In this document: piece after piece, positions 1 to 5,779 of the stretch
Layout of the letters: each line of letters opens with the position of its first letter
How positions within the stretch are numbered: position 1 is the stretch's first letter
Source: a virus
Length of the DNA stretch: 43,632 nt
Direction: 5' to 3' (one strand)
Virus record (IMG/VR): IMGVR_UViG_3300048587_000215
Location: 1 to 43,632 of that record
Notes under the pieces: model-generated
Database searches by the model: none
What the model saw: the letters and a program-made list of their open reading frames with translations, nothing else
Told to the model about the DNA's origin: nothing
Program-made: the position numbers and the translations under genes

Positions 1-206
1 CCTTGGGGATGGAACGGGTTTTCCGACATGTTCCGGTAGCCCAGATACATGTCGGTGTAGGTCGTCCCGGCGACCGGGTCAGCATAGAAGACCGTGTAAC
101 GGTCCGCTGTCTGGCCGCGGTTGTCGTAGATGGCCAGGACGCCTTTCGGGCAGTCCCCATCCAGCCATCGGCTGGACTGGCGGCGCGGCTTGTAGAGCCG
201 GCTCAT
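1..206 (-). CDS. Partial early protein, hypothetical (runs off left edge)
   Basis: An ATG at 206 opens a frame that stays open to the window edge and gives at least 68 residues, beginning MSRLYKPRRQSSRW and ending ...YRNMSENPFHPQG at the edge. The block MYLGYRNMSENPFHPQG resembles a motif I recall from small phage hypothetical proteins. No catalytic motif is visible. The start overlaps the stop of the upstream gene in an ATGA arrangement, so the two are probably translationally coupled and share the promoter at 482-499. This is one of the few early genes here without its own promoter. Function unknown. Confidence 0.7.
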   Translation of the reverse strand, partial: MSRLYKPRRQSSRWLDGDCPKGVLAIYDNRGQTADRYTVFYADPVAGTTYTDMYLGYRNMSENPFHPQ

Positions 207-463
207 GTCCTGTTCGCCTTTCGGCTCAGGTCTTCGACCAGAGCGTCCATGCGCGTCAGCGCCAGCGTGAGGGGGATCATGCTGTCGAGGTCGACCGCGC
301 GGTTGCGCGGGTCGGTGTGCTGATAGTTCCGCCCGTGAAGGACATGGCTGTGCATGGTCTTCATGGCGTCGGCAAGACGGTCCCGCGCGATCTGCATGGC
401 CATGGCGGCCGTGCCGAAATCGCGCTTCTCGTTGCCGTTCAGCTGGGGTTCTGCGTAGAGCAT
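203..463 (-). CDS. Early hypothetical protein, 86 aa
   Basis: The start at 463 is chosen over an upstream ATG because AAGGAGACACCC sits directly before it and the phage promoter at 482-499 lies just upstream. The protein begins MLYAEPQLNGNEKRDFG and is mostly helical. Its segment MIPLTLALTRMDALVEDL could form an amphipathic helix. No known domain is recognised. It is the first gene of a two-gene unit with the partial gene at 1-206. Confidence 0.7.
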   Translation of the reverse strand: MLYAEPQLNGNEKRDFGTAAMAMQIARDRLADAMKTMHSHVLHGRNYQHTDPRNRAVDLDSMIPLTLALTRMDALVEDLSRKANRT

Positions 464-481
464 GGGTGTCTCCTTCGGTTG

Positions 482-499
482 TTCCCCATGGGGACCCCG
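482..499 (-). promoter_or_regulatory. Phage-type promoter, copy 1
   Basis: The minus strand reads CGGGGTCCCCATGGGGAA, a member of the 18-copy family with core GGTCCCCAT followed by a G-rich start. It lies 20-35 bases upstream of the AAGGAG site and ATG of the gene at 203-463. Confidence 0.75.
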
Positions 500-501
500 G
501 C

Positions 502-526
502 AAAAAGCCGCCCCCGTAGGGGCGGC
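502..526 (-). terminator. Hairpin terminator
   Basis: An 8-bp stem (GCCGCCCC with GGGGCGGC), a 4-base loop (TACG on the minus strand) and a run of five T on the minus strand lie after the stop of the gene at 532-987 and immediately before the next promoter. Confidence 0.8.
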
Positions 527-531
527 GGTCG

Positions 532-987
532 TCACCAGCTGCTGTTGTACCAGACGGTCCAGCCGCGGGCGATCTCCTCCTTGGCGCGCTTGATGAAGGC
601 GAGCGTGCGGGGCACGTCGCTCTCGTCGCTCTGCCCGAAGAAGAAGCCGGTGGTGTGCGGCAGCTCGTCGGCGAGCGTCTTGCGCTCCAACTCCTCGATG
701 TCCTCGAGGTCGAGCACCACGTTGCCGTGGAAGCTGTCCATGGCGAACTGCGTCCCGCCCTTGCGGCGATAGATCTCCTCGATCGCGCCGTGCAGGTTCG
801 GGTGCTTGCGGAAGTAGGCCACGGCCTTGTGGCCTGGCTTGCAGACGAAGAGGCTCCCGAAGATCTCGTCCTGCGTGAAACAGTCCGGGTAAGACGCGTC
901 AGTGACGACGGCGGCCTCTCCGTAGCTGAAGTCGACCTTGGTTTCCGGGGCTTTCTCCGAAGCCCAGACGTATTGGTCCAATCCCAT
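532..987 (-). CDS. Early hypothetical protein, 151 aa (MGLDQYVW family look)
   Basis: The start at 987 (MGLDQYVWASEKAPE) is chosen because AAAGGAGATACCCG precedes it; the longer frame would run through the promoter. The MGLDQY opening resembles small phage proteins of unknown function that begin MGLDxY. The C-terminal half is helical (LAFIKRAKEEIARGW). No signal peptide, membrane segment or catalytic motif is seen. It has its own promoter at 1011-1027 and its own terminator at 502-526, so it is a single-gene cassette. Confidence 0.75.
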   Translation of the reverse strand: MGLDQYVWASEKAPETKVDFSYGEAAVVTDASYPDCFTQDEIFGSLFVCKPGHKAVAYFRKHPNLHGAIEEIYRRKGGTQFAMDSFHGNVVLDLEDIEELERKTLADELPHTTGFFFGQSDESDVPRTLAFIKRAKEEIARGWTVWYNSSW

Positions 988-1010
988 CGGGTATCTCCTT
1001 TGTTGGGGTG

Positions 1011-1027
1011 TTCCCATGGGGACCCCG
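1011..1027 (-). promoter_or_regulatory. Phage-type promoter, copy 2
   Basis: The minus strand reads CGGGGTCCCCATGGGAA, upstream of the gene at 532-987. The core matches all other copies; this copy has the CCATGG variant at the start site. Confidence 0.75.
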
Positions 1028-1042
1028 CACGCCAGGACGGGC

Positions 1043-1066
1043 AAAAGACCGCCCCGAAGGGCGGTC
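1043..1066 (-). terminator. Hairpin terminator overlapping a stop codon
   Basis: The minus strand has GACCGCCC, loop TTCG, GGGCGGTC, then TTTT. The 8-bp stem overlaps the stop codon of the gene at 1065-1532, so gene end and terminator are fused. Confidence 0.8.
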
Positions 1067-1532
1067 AGAAGGGGCGCTGTCCCGCGCCCGTGTTGCCCAC
1101 CTTGTCGCTGACCGTGCGGCCGTGATCGAACCCCATCGGGATCCGCTCGCCGGCGGGCAGCACCCAGATGTGGTACTGGTTGGCGGTGTCCACCAGCCGG
1201 TCCTCGGCCGGGTAGATCTCGAAGCCCTCCCGGCTCGGCCCTGCCACATCGTTCTTGATGCGCTGCAGGTCCCGCCAGTCATGGATGGGCTTGCGCGAGC
1301 GGAGCTTGATCGAGAGGTGGAGCCAGCCCAGCGGGCCGTCTCCGAGGTAGGTGACCGAGCACTGATAGGTGCTGTTGGTCCAGACCTCATCGTCCTCCAT
1401 CTGGCGCCGCACCTCCTCGCGGGTGGTGATGATGCCGTGCTCCTTCAGGGCGTGCTCGACATGCGCGTCCAGCTGGGCGTCGGTGATCGGGGTATAGGTG
1501 GTGCGGTACATGGTCTCCCATGTCTTGGGCAT
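1065..1532 (-). CDS. Early hypothetical protein, 155 aa (DUF7694-like)
   Basis: The protein contains WLHLSIKLRSRKPIHDWRDL, then RIKNDVAGPSREGFEIYPAE, then RLVDTANQYHIWVLP. This arrangement matches, from memory, a widespread phage protein family of unknown function (DUF7694), so the reading frame is secure although the role is not. The start ATG at 1532 has a GGAGACC element before it and the promoter at 1551-1567 upstream. It is a single-gene cassette whose stop lies inside its terminator stem. Confidence 0.8.
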   Translation of the reverse strand: MPKTWETMYRTTYTPITDAQLDAHVEHALKEHGIITTREEVRRQMEDDEVWTNSTYQCSVTYLGDGPLGWLHLSIKLRSRKPIHDWRDLQRIKNDVAGPSREGFEIYPAEDRLVDTANQYHIWVLPAGERIPMGFDHGRTVSDKVGNTGAGQRPF

Positions 1533-1550
1533 GATGGTCTCCGTTCATGT

Positions 1551-1567
1551 GTCCCATGGGGACCCCG
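1551..1567 (-). promoter_or_regulatory. Phage-type promoter, copy 3
   Basis: The minus strand reads CGGGGTCCCCATGGGAC, upstream of the gene at 1065-1532. Confidence 0.7.
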
Positions 1568-1573
1568 CAGGCG

Positions 1574-1598
1574 AAAAGAGAGGGCGCTTGCGCGCCCT
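1574..1598 (-). terminator. Hairpin terminator overlapping a stop codon
   Basis: The minus strand has AGGGCGC, loop GCAA, GCGCCCT, then a short T run (TTTT). The stem overlaps the stop of the gene at 1597-2223. Confidence 0.7.
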
Positions 1599-2223
1599 AC
1601 TCCCGCAGCCATTCCTGCGTGCAGGTCTCGCCAAGGGTGTAGATGCCGATGCGGCTCTCACCGTCATCGACCAGGGCATAGGAAGCGCCCTGCTCCATCG
1701 CGGCCGCCACGAACTCGATGTCGTCGAGCTCGCTTTCATGGGCGACCTGGATCATCCGGCCTTTCTCAAGGTTGTGGTTGATCTCCTTCCAGTCGATCCA
1801 GATGCCCAGCTCGTAGGCTGCGTCATCGTTCGGATCGCTCGAGGCCCAATCGTAGGTCATGAAGATCGGGGTTTCCTTGTCGAGCTGGTTCAAGAGCTCC
1901 GAGACGTAGCGATAGATCGCCAGGTTCTCGGCGTCATACTCTCCGTCCAGGACGTTCATCTCCTCCTCATCGTTGACGGGGAAGCTCATGTCCAGGTGGC
2001 TCGACGTCTTCACATAGGCAAGCATTGCATCCGCGACGAGCAGCCATTCGGCGATGCTGTCGTAGTCGAAGCCGCTTTCGATGGCCTTGTCGTGGACGAA
2101 TTGCATGTCCATGCGAATGGCGTCGAGGATCGCGCTGGGCCGCCGCTCGCCGTTGCCATTGAGGCGCAGGCCGGGCGGCAGTGCATCGAGATCGTCGTAG
2201 TCGTACTGGGGTCCATCATACAT
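1597..2223 (-). CDS. Early hypothetical acidic protein, 208 aa
   Basis: This is the longest early gene. It opens MYDGPQYDYDDLDALPPGL and is rich in Asp and Glu throughout, with helical segments such as YRYVSELLNQLDKE and the ending YTLGETCTQEWLRE. Acidic early proteins of phages are sometimes DNA mimics, but nothing here proves that. The start at 2223 is supported by AAGGGAGACC just upstream and by the promoter at 2248-2264. No known domain is recognised. Confidence 0.75.
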   Translation of the reverse strand: MYDGPQYDYDDLDALPPGLRLNGNGERRPSAILDAIRMDMQFVHDKAIESGFDYDSIAEWLLVADAMLAYVKTSSHLDMSFPVNDEEEMNVLDGEYDAENLAIYRYVSELLNQLDKETPIFMTYDWASSDPNDDAAYELGIWIDWKEINHNLEKGRMIQVAHESELDDIEFVAAAMEQGASYALVDDGESRIGIYTLGETCTQEWLRE

Positions 2224-2247
2224 GTTGGTCTCCCTTGCTGATGGTGG

Positions 2248-2264
2248 TTCCTATGGGGACCCCG
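2248..2264 (-). promoter_or_regulatory. Phage-type promoter, copy 4
   Basis: The minus strand reads CGGGGTCCCCATAGGAA, upstream of the gene at 1597-2223. It carries the common ATAGGAA start-site form. Confidence 0.8.
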
Positions 2265-2279
2265 GCAAACAGGGTTGGC

Positions 2280-2303
2280 AAAAGGCCGCCCCGAAGGGCG
2301 GTC
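2280..2303 (-). terminator. Hairpin terminator overlapping a stop codon
   Basis: A stem of about 6-7 bp (CCGCCC with GGGCGG, TTCG loop on the minus strand) with TTTT lies at the end of the gene at 2302-2559. Confidence 0.75.
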
Positions 2304-2559
2304 AGATGGGCTTTCCTGTCTTGCCGTCGATGAGGATCAGCTCGATGTCGAGGGCCGCGAGGATCGCGAAGAGGGTCTCGCCGCGGGGCCATTTCGTGCG
2401 GTTCGACCGGATCGCGTAGATGCATGCGACGGACACGCCACAGACCTCGGCGAGGTCGGTAGGGTGCCAGTGATACATCTTCAATCTCAGGTCGTTCATC
2501 ACGGCTTCGGGCAGGCGGTAGCCTTGCTTCGTCTTCCTCAGGGCGATCACATTGGTCAT
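2302..2559 (-). CDS. Putative helix-turn-helix DNA-binding protein, 85 aa
   Basis: The middle of the protein (about residues 33-60, TDLAEVCGVSVACIYAIRSN) has the spacing of a Cro/XRE-type helix-turn-helix: an entry helix, an AxxxGVS turn and a recognition helix ending near an Arg-Ser-Asn. The rest (GETLFAILAALDIELIL) matches the hydrophobic final helix of that fold. It may regulate transcription of phage or host genes. It is a single-gene cassette, with promoter at 2581-2597 and terminator at 2280-2303. It is the only early protein with a convincing DNA-binding motif. Confidence 0.75.
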   Translation of the reverse strand: MTNVIALRKTKQGYRLPEAVMNDLRLKMYHWHPTDLAEVCGVSVACIYAIRSNRTKWPRGETLFAILAALDIELILIDGKTGKPI

Positions 2560-2580
2560 GTCAGTCGGTCCTTTCAGGTT

Positions 2581-2597
2581 GTCCTATGGGGACCCCG
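2581..2597 (-). promoter_or_regulatory. Phage-type promoter, copy 5
   Basis: The minus strand reads CGGGGTCCCCATAGGAC, upstream of the helix-turn-helix gene. Confidence 0.75.
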
Positions 2598-2608
2598 GCA
2601 AACGGGCG

Positions 2609-2632
2609 AAAAGCCCACCCCCGAAGGGGTGG
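2609..2632 (-). terminator. Hairpin terminator
   Basis: The minus strand has CCACCCC, loop TTCG, GGGGTGG, then TTTT, downstream of the gene at 2650-2937. Confidence 0.8.
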
Positions 2633-2649
2633 TCAGTTGGGGCAGTGGC

Positions 2650-2937
2650 TTACCGTCGGTTGTTGTTCTGCTGGTTCGAGTTCTGTTGCTGGCCCTGCTG
2701 CGGCAGCTGCCGGACGTTGTCCGTCTGGCCATTCTGCGCCTGTCCGCGGCGTTGATAATCCTCGCGGTTGATGATCAGCTGGAGGCAGGCCATCGCAAGG
2801 TAGAAGTCTTCCTTCTTGCGGGCATGCAGCAGCGTGGTCATCGCCTGCTGGATCAGCTTCTCCGTGGACATGTGCTGAATGTCGTCCATATGCGGCCGGC
2901 GGCGGCCGAACATGAGCCAGAAAATCAATCGAAACAT
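2650..2937 (-). CDS. Early hypothetical protein, 95 aa, hydrophobic N-terminus and Gln/Asn-rich tail
   Basis: The first 10 residues (MFRLIFWLMF) are strongly hydrophobic, followed by GRRRPH, so a short membrane association is possible. The block MDDIQHMSTEKLIQQA at about residue 17 is matched by MQDIQHLSTADLRQRA in the gene at 5162-5350, so the two are probably paralogues. The last 30 residues are rich in Gln and Asn and look disordered. The start at 2937 is preceded by GAGGAGACGACC; an alternative start is the Met of MDDIQH. It has its own promoter and terminator. Confidence 0.7.
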   Translation of the reverse strand: MFRLIFWLMFGRRRPHMDDIQHMSTEKLIQQAMTTLLHARKKEDFYLAMACLQLIINREDYQRRGQAQNGQTDNVRQLPQQGQQQNSNQQNNNRR

Positions 2938-2961
2938 GGTCGTCTCCTCTGGGGCGTCTTG

Positions 2962-2978
2962 CTCCTATGGGGACCACG
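2962..2978 (-). promoter_or_regulatory. Phage-type promoter, copy 6
   Basis: The minus strand reads CGTGGTCCCCATAGGAG, upstream of the gene at 2650-2937. This is the first copy with the GTGG form of the upstream half. Confidence 0.8.
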
Positions 2979-2980
2979 GC

Positions 2981-3005
2981 AAAATGCCCCGCCCGAAGGC
3001 GAGGC
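2981..3005 (-). terminator. Hairpin terminator
   Basis: An 8-bp stem (GCCTCGCC with GGCGGGGC on the minus strand, one G-U pair) with TTCG loop is followed by a T-rich stretch. The stem is complete only on the minus strand, where the odd pair is a wobble and not a mismatch; this supports transcription in that direction. Confidence 0.75.
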
Positions 3006-3013
3006 GAGGTGGG

Positions 3014-3331
3014 TCAGACCGGATCTGCAGTCATCAGATGCTTGGCGACAGCCCGGCGCAGGGTGGCAATCAGGCTCACCAGGCCCCCGTTCCAATGCAT
3101 GGCCTCCACAGGTTGCTCCGGCGCCTTGAACACGAGAACGGGCTCGGCTCCCTGGTCCATCAGCTCGCCCTGCGCGCGGTGCAGCGGGGTCGTCTGTTCG
3201 ACAGGGAGCACGCGCTCCCATTCTCGGGCAGGCGGCAGTGCATTGTGGCGGGCGACATAGTCGTCGAGGTCTTGGTGAGGCAGGATCAGCACCAGCCGGC
3301 GCTCTTCGTGCCAGAAGAATTTCGTTGTCAT
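3014..3331 (-). CDS. Early hypothetical protein, 105 aa
   Basis: The start at 3331 (MTTKFFWHEERRLVLILPHQ) is chosen because AAGGAGACCCGC precedes it and the promoter at 3348-3364 is upstream; a longer frame runs through both promoter and terminator and is not credible. The protein is mixed in charge and ends with a helical segment (LIATLRRAVAKHLMTADPV). No known domain is recognised. It is a single-gene cassette. Confidence 0.7.
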   Translation of the reverse strand: MTTKFFWHEERRLVLILPHQDLDDYVARHNALPPAREWERVLPVEQTTPLHRAQGELMDQGAEPVLVFKAPEQPVEAMHWNGGLVSLIATLRRAVAKHLMTADPV

Positions 3332-3347
3332 GCGGGTCTCCTTCTGT

Positions 3348-3364
3348 TCCCTATGGGGACCACG
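3348..3364 (-). promoter_or_regulatory. Phage-type promoter, copy 7
   Basis: The minus strand reads CGTGGTCCCCATAGGGA, upstream of the gene at 3014-3331. The CCATAGGGA start region is close to the CTATAGGGA of the T7 class consensus. Confidence 0.8.
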
Positions 3365-3366
3365 GG

Positions 3367-3392
3367 AAACGCCCACCCCCGAAGGGATGGGC
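3367..3392 (-). terminator. Hairpin terminator, weak T run
   Basis: A 9-bp stem with TTCG loop on the minus strand (one G-U wobble) lies after the gene at 3402-3599. Only TTT follows, so termination may be partial. Confidence 0.6.
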
Positions 3393-3401
3393 CCAGAAAG
3401 C

Positions 3402-3599
3402 TCAGGCCGAACGAACCCGGAAGGCTTTGGCGAGAGTGGTGTTCTCCTGCCGAAGGTCGTTGAGTTCACGGTCTTTGTTCCTCAGCCGCTCCTGAAGGGT
3501 GGCTTCGGCTGCGACGGCTTTCTTGACGTCGCGGTAAAGCGCGTTTTCACGCGCTGTCCAAGGTTTCTCGCTCAAGGCGATCTCCTCGTGGGGCATCAT
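3402..3599 (-). CDS. Early hypothetical coiled-coil protein, up to 65 aa
   Basis: Residues of the C-terminal half (LQERLRNKDRELNDLRQENTT) carry a clear heptad pattern, so a short coiled coil is likely. The start is uncertain: the ATG pair near 3599 lacks a good ribosome site, while GAGGAG lies six bases before a TTG at 3575, which would give LSEKPWTARENAL. Its promoter (copy 8 at 3650-3666) is farther away than in other cassettes. Function unknown. Confidence 0.6.
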   Translation of the reverse strand: MMPHEEIALSEKPWTARENALYRDVKKAVAAEATLQERLRNKDRELNDLRQENTTLAKAFRVRSA

Positions 3600-3649
3600 G
3601 ATGGCCCGGCGCAGCCCCTGGCTGCCGGGTCAGAAGGGCCGCAATGGCT

Positions 3650-3666
3650 CTCCGATGGGGACCACG
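3650..3666 (-). promoter_or_regulatory. Phage-type promoter, copy 8 (CGG start variant)
   Basis: The minus strand reads CGTGGTCCCCATCGGAG. The core is intact, but the base before the start GG is C where most copies have A. Confidence 0.65.
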
Positions 3667-3686
3667 AATGTTTCACGGCGAACATT
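3667..3686. repeat. Inverted repeat next to promoter copy 8
   Basis: AATGTT and AACATT flank an 8-base spacer. The repeat touches the upstream edge of promoter copy 8 and could be an operator. I saw no other cassette with such an insertion. Confidence 0.45.
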
Positions 3687-3699
3687 GAGGGCACTTGGG

Positions 3700-3724
3700 A
3701 AAAGCCCCCGCCCAGGGGCGGGGG
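3700..3724 (-). terminator. Hairpin terminator
   Basis: A GC-only stem of about 8 bp (CCCCCGCC with GGCGGGGG) and TTTT on the minus strand lie after the gene at 3732-4088. Confidence 0.75.
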
Positions 3725-3731
3725 TCGGGTT

Positions 3732-4088
3732 TCAGAGGCAGAGCGCAATGATGCGCGCTTCCAGTTCCTCGCGCGCTGCCTTGGCGGGCAGGGCGGCGAG
3801 GCGGGGCTTGTTGGCCTCGAGCCAGAAGTTGATCTCGTAGGTGGCTCCGACATAGTCGTCGACCAGATCCCAGCCACCGAGCTGACGGATCGCGGTCTCG
3901 TTCCGGCGTGACCGGATCTCGGTCTGGCGCTGGGTGAGCTGCATGTCCATCTTGGTGGCGGCCGGGTTGGCCGGGTGATGATGCACGGAGTGGTCCTCGA
4001 GGACCATCTCGCAGGCTGCGAAGTCGTATTGTCCCGCCTCGGCGGCCCCGGCAAGGGCAACGAGCGCGGCAATAAGCGTGGTCTTCAT
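3732..4088 (-). CDS. Early exported protein of unknown function, 118 aa
   Basis: The first 18 residues (MKTTLIAALVALAGAAEA) form a textbook signal peptide: a positive N-region, a hydrophobic core and an AxA cleavage site before GQYDF. The mature part of about 100 residues has only two Cys (one near the new N-terminus, one near the end), a His cluster (HSVHHHPAN) and a helical C-terminus. A periplasmic location is predicted, which is unusual for an early phage gene and would fit superinfection exclusion or envelope modification, but that is inference. AAGAGGAGACCCCC precedes the start. Confidence 0.75.
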   Translation of the reverse strand: MKTTLIAALVALAGAAEAGQYDFAACEMVLEDHSVHHHPANPAATKMDMQLTQRQTEIRSRRNETAIRQLGGWDLVDDYVGATYEINFWLEANKPRLAALPAKAAREELEARIIALCL

Positions 4089-4108
4089 GGGGGTCTCCTC
4101 TTGGTTGT

Positions 4109-4125
4109 TCCCTATGGGGACCCCG
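4109..4125 (-). promoter_or_regulatory. Phage-type promoter, copy 9
   Basis: The minus strand reads CGGGGTCCCCATAGGGA, upstream of the exported-protein gene. Confidence 0.8.
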
Positions 4126-4154
4126 AAAAGGCCACCCCGTAGCGGCGGGGTGGC
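4126..4154 (-). terminator. Hairpin terminator
   Basis: A 9-bp stem (GCCACCCCG with CGGGGTGGC), a 6-base loop and TTTT on the minus strand lie after the gene at 4161-4571 and directly touch promoter copy 9. Confidence 0.8.
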
Positions 4155-4160
4155 TCAATC

Positions 4161-4571
4161 CTAGTGTCCGTGCTTGGTGTCGGTACGCTGCACGACAGCC
4201 CAAAGGTTGACGGGGTCGATGATCGTCACCTCCCAGATGAAGGGGCTTGGCTCACTCGACAGGACCTTGGATCTGGGTTTGGCCTCATCGGTCTTGCCCG
4301 CGACCACGATACTGTCCTGGTGCACCACGAAGACCTGGTCGCCGACACTGATGTGCTGGGCGATGGTGGACTTCTGCAGGTGCACGAGGGCGGACTTGCG
4401 GTCACGGGCAAGGCGATGATCCATGACGCTCAGGACCAAAACCTTGTGGTGAGACATGGCGTGCCATTGTCTCTGGGTAATGACGTCGACGCCCAGCTCC
4501 CTGAAGGATGCTGCGCGACCGCGGTTGCGGTAGACGTTCGGATTGCTATCCGTATGGTGTTCATAGGGCAT
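4161..4571 (-). CDS. Early hypothetical protein, 136 aa
   Basis: The start at 4571 (MPYEHHTDSNPNVYRN) is chosen because AAAGGATC precedes it; the longer frame begins before this site. The central part (ISVGDQVFVVHQDSIVVAGKTD) looks like a small beta-barrel, and the C-terminus is also strand-rich (FIWEVTIIDPVNLWAVV). No known family is recognised. It is a single-gene cassette with promoter at 4618-4634. Confidence 0.7.
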   Translation of the reverse strand: MPYEHHTDSNPNVYRNRGRAASFRELGVDVITQRQWHAMSHHKVLVLSVMDHRLARDRKSALVHLQKSTIAQHISVGDQVFVVHQDSIVVAGKTDEAKPRSKVLSSEPSPFIWEVTIIDPVNLWAVVQRTDTKHGH

Positions 4572-4617
4572 TTGTGATCCTTTCTCGATACGATGCCTGG
4601 AAGCCACACCATGCGGC

Positions 4618-4634
4618 TTCCCATGGGGACCACG
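4618..4634 (-). promoter_or_regulatory. Phage-type promoter, copy 10
   Basis: The minus strand reads CGTGGTCCCCATGGGAA, upstream of the gene at 4161-4571. Confidence 0.75.
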
Positions 4635-4650
4635 CTAATCCCGGTAAGCG

Positions 4651-4675
4651 AAAAGACCGCCCCCGGAGGGGCGGT
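4651..4675 (-). terminator. Hairpin terminator
   Basis: An 8-bp perfect stem (ACCGCCCC with GGGGCGGT), a 4-base loop and TTTT on the minus strand lie after the gene at 4679-5080. Confidence 0.8.
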
Positions 4676-4678
4676 GGA

Positions 4679-5080
4679 TCAGCCCGGCTTGTAGAGGCCG
4701 GACTTCTCGAGCACGTCGCGCAGGACCGCGTTGGCCTCGTAGAAGTCGAGACGGTAGCAGCCGGCGGGTGCCCCGGGCTTGTCCGCCCAGAGGCGGCGCA
4801 TCCCGTGCCTGTCGATCGACTTGGTGGCGAGGCGAAGGCGGATTTCGCGCTTCATCTTCTCGACCACCGCATTGTCGTCGGTGTCCAGGCGGAAGTGCAT
4901 CGGCTTCTTCCACCCATCCTGGGGCAGAAGGTCGGCGTGCTCCTTGCACAGCCGCTCGATGCGGGCAGGGCCTTCCTTGCGGCCGCGGCAGAACTCGATG
5001 TAGGCGATCGGCTTGCGATCCCAGTATCGGGTCCCTTCCGCGACGCCGTCGTGAAAAGCCAGATATGCATAGTAGGTCAT
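4679..5080 (-). CDS. Early hypothetical protein, 133 aa
   Basis: The protein opens MTYYAYLAFHDGVAEGTRYW and is rich in Arg and Lys in its central helical part (VVEKMKREIRLRLATKSIDR). Cys are scattered (FCRGRK, RLCKEH, GCYRLD) without a zinc-finger spacing. GAAAGGACCCCAGATC precedes the start at 5080. No known domain is recognised. It is a single-gene cassette, with promoter at 5105-5121. Confidence 0.75.
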   Translation of the reverse strand: MTYYAYLAFHDGVAEGTRYWDRKPIAYIEFCRGRKEGPARIERLCKEHADLLPQDGWKKPMHFRLDTDDNAVVEKMKREIRLRLATKSIDRHGMRRLWADKPGAPAGCYRLDFYEANAVLRDVLEKSGLYKPG

Positions 5081-5104
5081 GATCTGGGGTCCTTTCGTGG
5101 TTGT

Positions 5105-5121
5105 TCCCTATGGGGACCACG
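5105..5121 (-). promoter_or_regulatory. Phage-type promoter, copy 11
   Basis: The minus strand reads CGTGGTCCCCATAGGGA, upstream of the gene at 4679-5080. Confidence 0.8.
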
Positions 5122-5133
5122 GCAAAGGCAAAT

Positions 5134-5157
5134 GGACCGGACCCGAAGGCCCGGCCA
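5134..5157 (-). terminator. Hairpin terminator, weak T run
   Basis: A stem of about 9 bp with TTCG loop on the minus strand and two G-U pairs is followed by ATTTG. It lies after the gene at 5162-5350. Confidence 0.6.
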
Positions 5158-5161
5158 GGAG

Positions 5162-5350
5162 TTACCGATGCGGCGTGCGCGCTTTCTGCCGATGCCGGTC
5201 CTGGATCAACTCCAGGATCTCGGCTACCTCGTCGATGCCATCCAGGCCTCTTCCGGACCTGAGGATCGCAGCCGCCCGTTGTCGCAAGTCCGCAGTTGAG
5301 AGATGCTGAATATCCTGCATCTCAGGTTGGCGGATGTAGCTCGTGAGCAT
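5162..5350 (-). CDS. Early hypothetical protein, 62 aa
   Basis: The protein opens MLTSYIRQPEMQDIQHLSTADLRQRAAAIL. The block MQDIQHLSTADL matches MDDIQHMSTEKL of the gene at 2650-2937, and both continue as helices, so they are likely paralogues. GGAAGGAGAGCAC precedes the start at 5350. Function unknown. Confidence 0.7.
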   Translation of the reverse strand: MLTSYIRQPEMQDIQHLSTADLRQRAAAILRSGRGLDGIDEVAEILELIQDRHRQKARTPHR

Positions 5351-5379
5351 GTGCTCTCCTTCCTCGCGCTTGGGGTTAC

Positions 5380-5396
5380 TCCCGATGGGGACCCCG
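5380..5396 (-). promoter_or_regulatory. Phage-type promoter, copy 12 (CGG start variant)
   Basis: The minus strand reads CGGGGTCCCCATCGGGA, upstream of the gene at 5162-5350. Confidence 0.7.
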
Positions 5397-5399
5397 CGG

Positions 5400-5587
5400 A
5401 AAAAAGAACCTTCTCACGCTCTCTCCCATCCGTGCGAACGGGTGGGGCTTCACGCTGACATTCCATCAACTGCGCGGCTTCCACCGACCTTCTCCAGAGC
5501 CTGTCACGGCCCGATCTCTGTCGGCTTTCACTGCTTCCCTCGCATGCTTGACAGCGGGTGCAGTTGAGAACGGATGTCTCGTTCTCC
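5400..5587 (-). ncRNA. Candidate non-coding transcript, about 188 nt
   Basis: Promoter copy 13 predicts a transcript starting near 5587. The next 180 bases on the minus strand contain no frame with a ribosome site and more than about 20 codons, and end at a run of six T (5400-5405). Complementary pieces (AACTGC with GCAGTT near the two ends, and CCCACCCGT facing ACGGATGGG) suggest folding, though the second stem has one mismatch in the RNA. I could not identify a clean terminator hairpin directly before the T run. It could also be a decayed gene. Confidence 0.4.
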
Positions 5588-5600
5588 TATGGGGACCACA
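5584..5600 (-). promoter_or_regulatory. Phage-type promoter, copy 13
   Basis: The minus strand reads TGTGGTCCCCATAGGAG. No protein gene follows within 180 bases. Confidence 0.75.
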
Positions 5601-5610
5601 CAAGATTGCG

Positions 5611-5640
5611 AAAAGAGACCCACCCCTTTCAGGGCGGGTC
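5611..5640 (-). terminator. Hairpin terminator
   Basis: A 9-bp stem (GACCCgCCC with GGGtGGGTC on the minus strand, one G-U pair), a 6-base loop and TTTT lie after the gene at 5657-5779. Confidence 0.7.
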
Positions 5641-5656
5641 GGGCGCTCTCGGCCGG

Positions 5657-5779
5657 TCACTCGGCGACGGCGGCGGTCCAGCTAGCCTGCAGGTAGGGCA
5701 GGGTGTCGCGCTGGAACCTCTCGCTTGTCACATGGAGGTATCCGGTGAAGAGAATGGCCGCGATGTATATCCATTTCAT
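5657..5779 (-). CDS. Small early membrane or exported protein, 40 aa
   Basis: The protein MKWIYIAAILFTGYLHVTSE... has one N-terminal hydrophobic stretch of about 14 residues, then a polar part ending LQASWTAAVAE. It could be a single-pass membrane protein. AAAAGGAGACCTGCC precedes the start at 5779, and promoter copy 14 lies directly upstream, which makes this short frame credible. Function unknown. Confidence 0.65.
   Translation of the reverse strand: MKWIYIAAILFTGYLHVTSERFQRDTLPYLQASWTAAVAE

Noticed and set aside
317-772. Long plus-strand frames across the early region
   Set aside because: They run through promoters, terminators and stop/start junctions of the minus-strand genes and have no ribosome sites; they are shadows caused by GC-rich codons.
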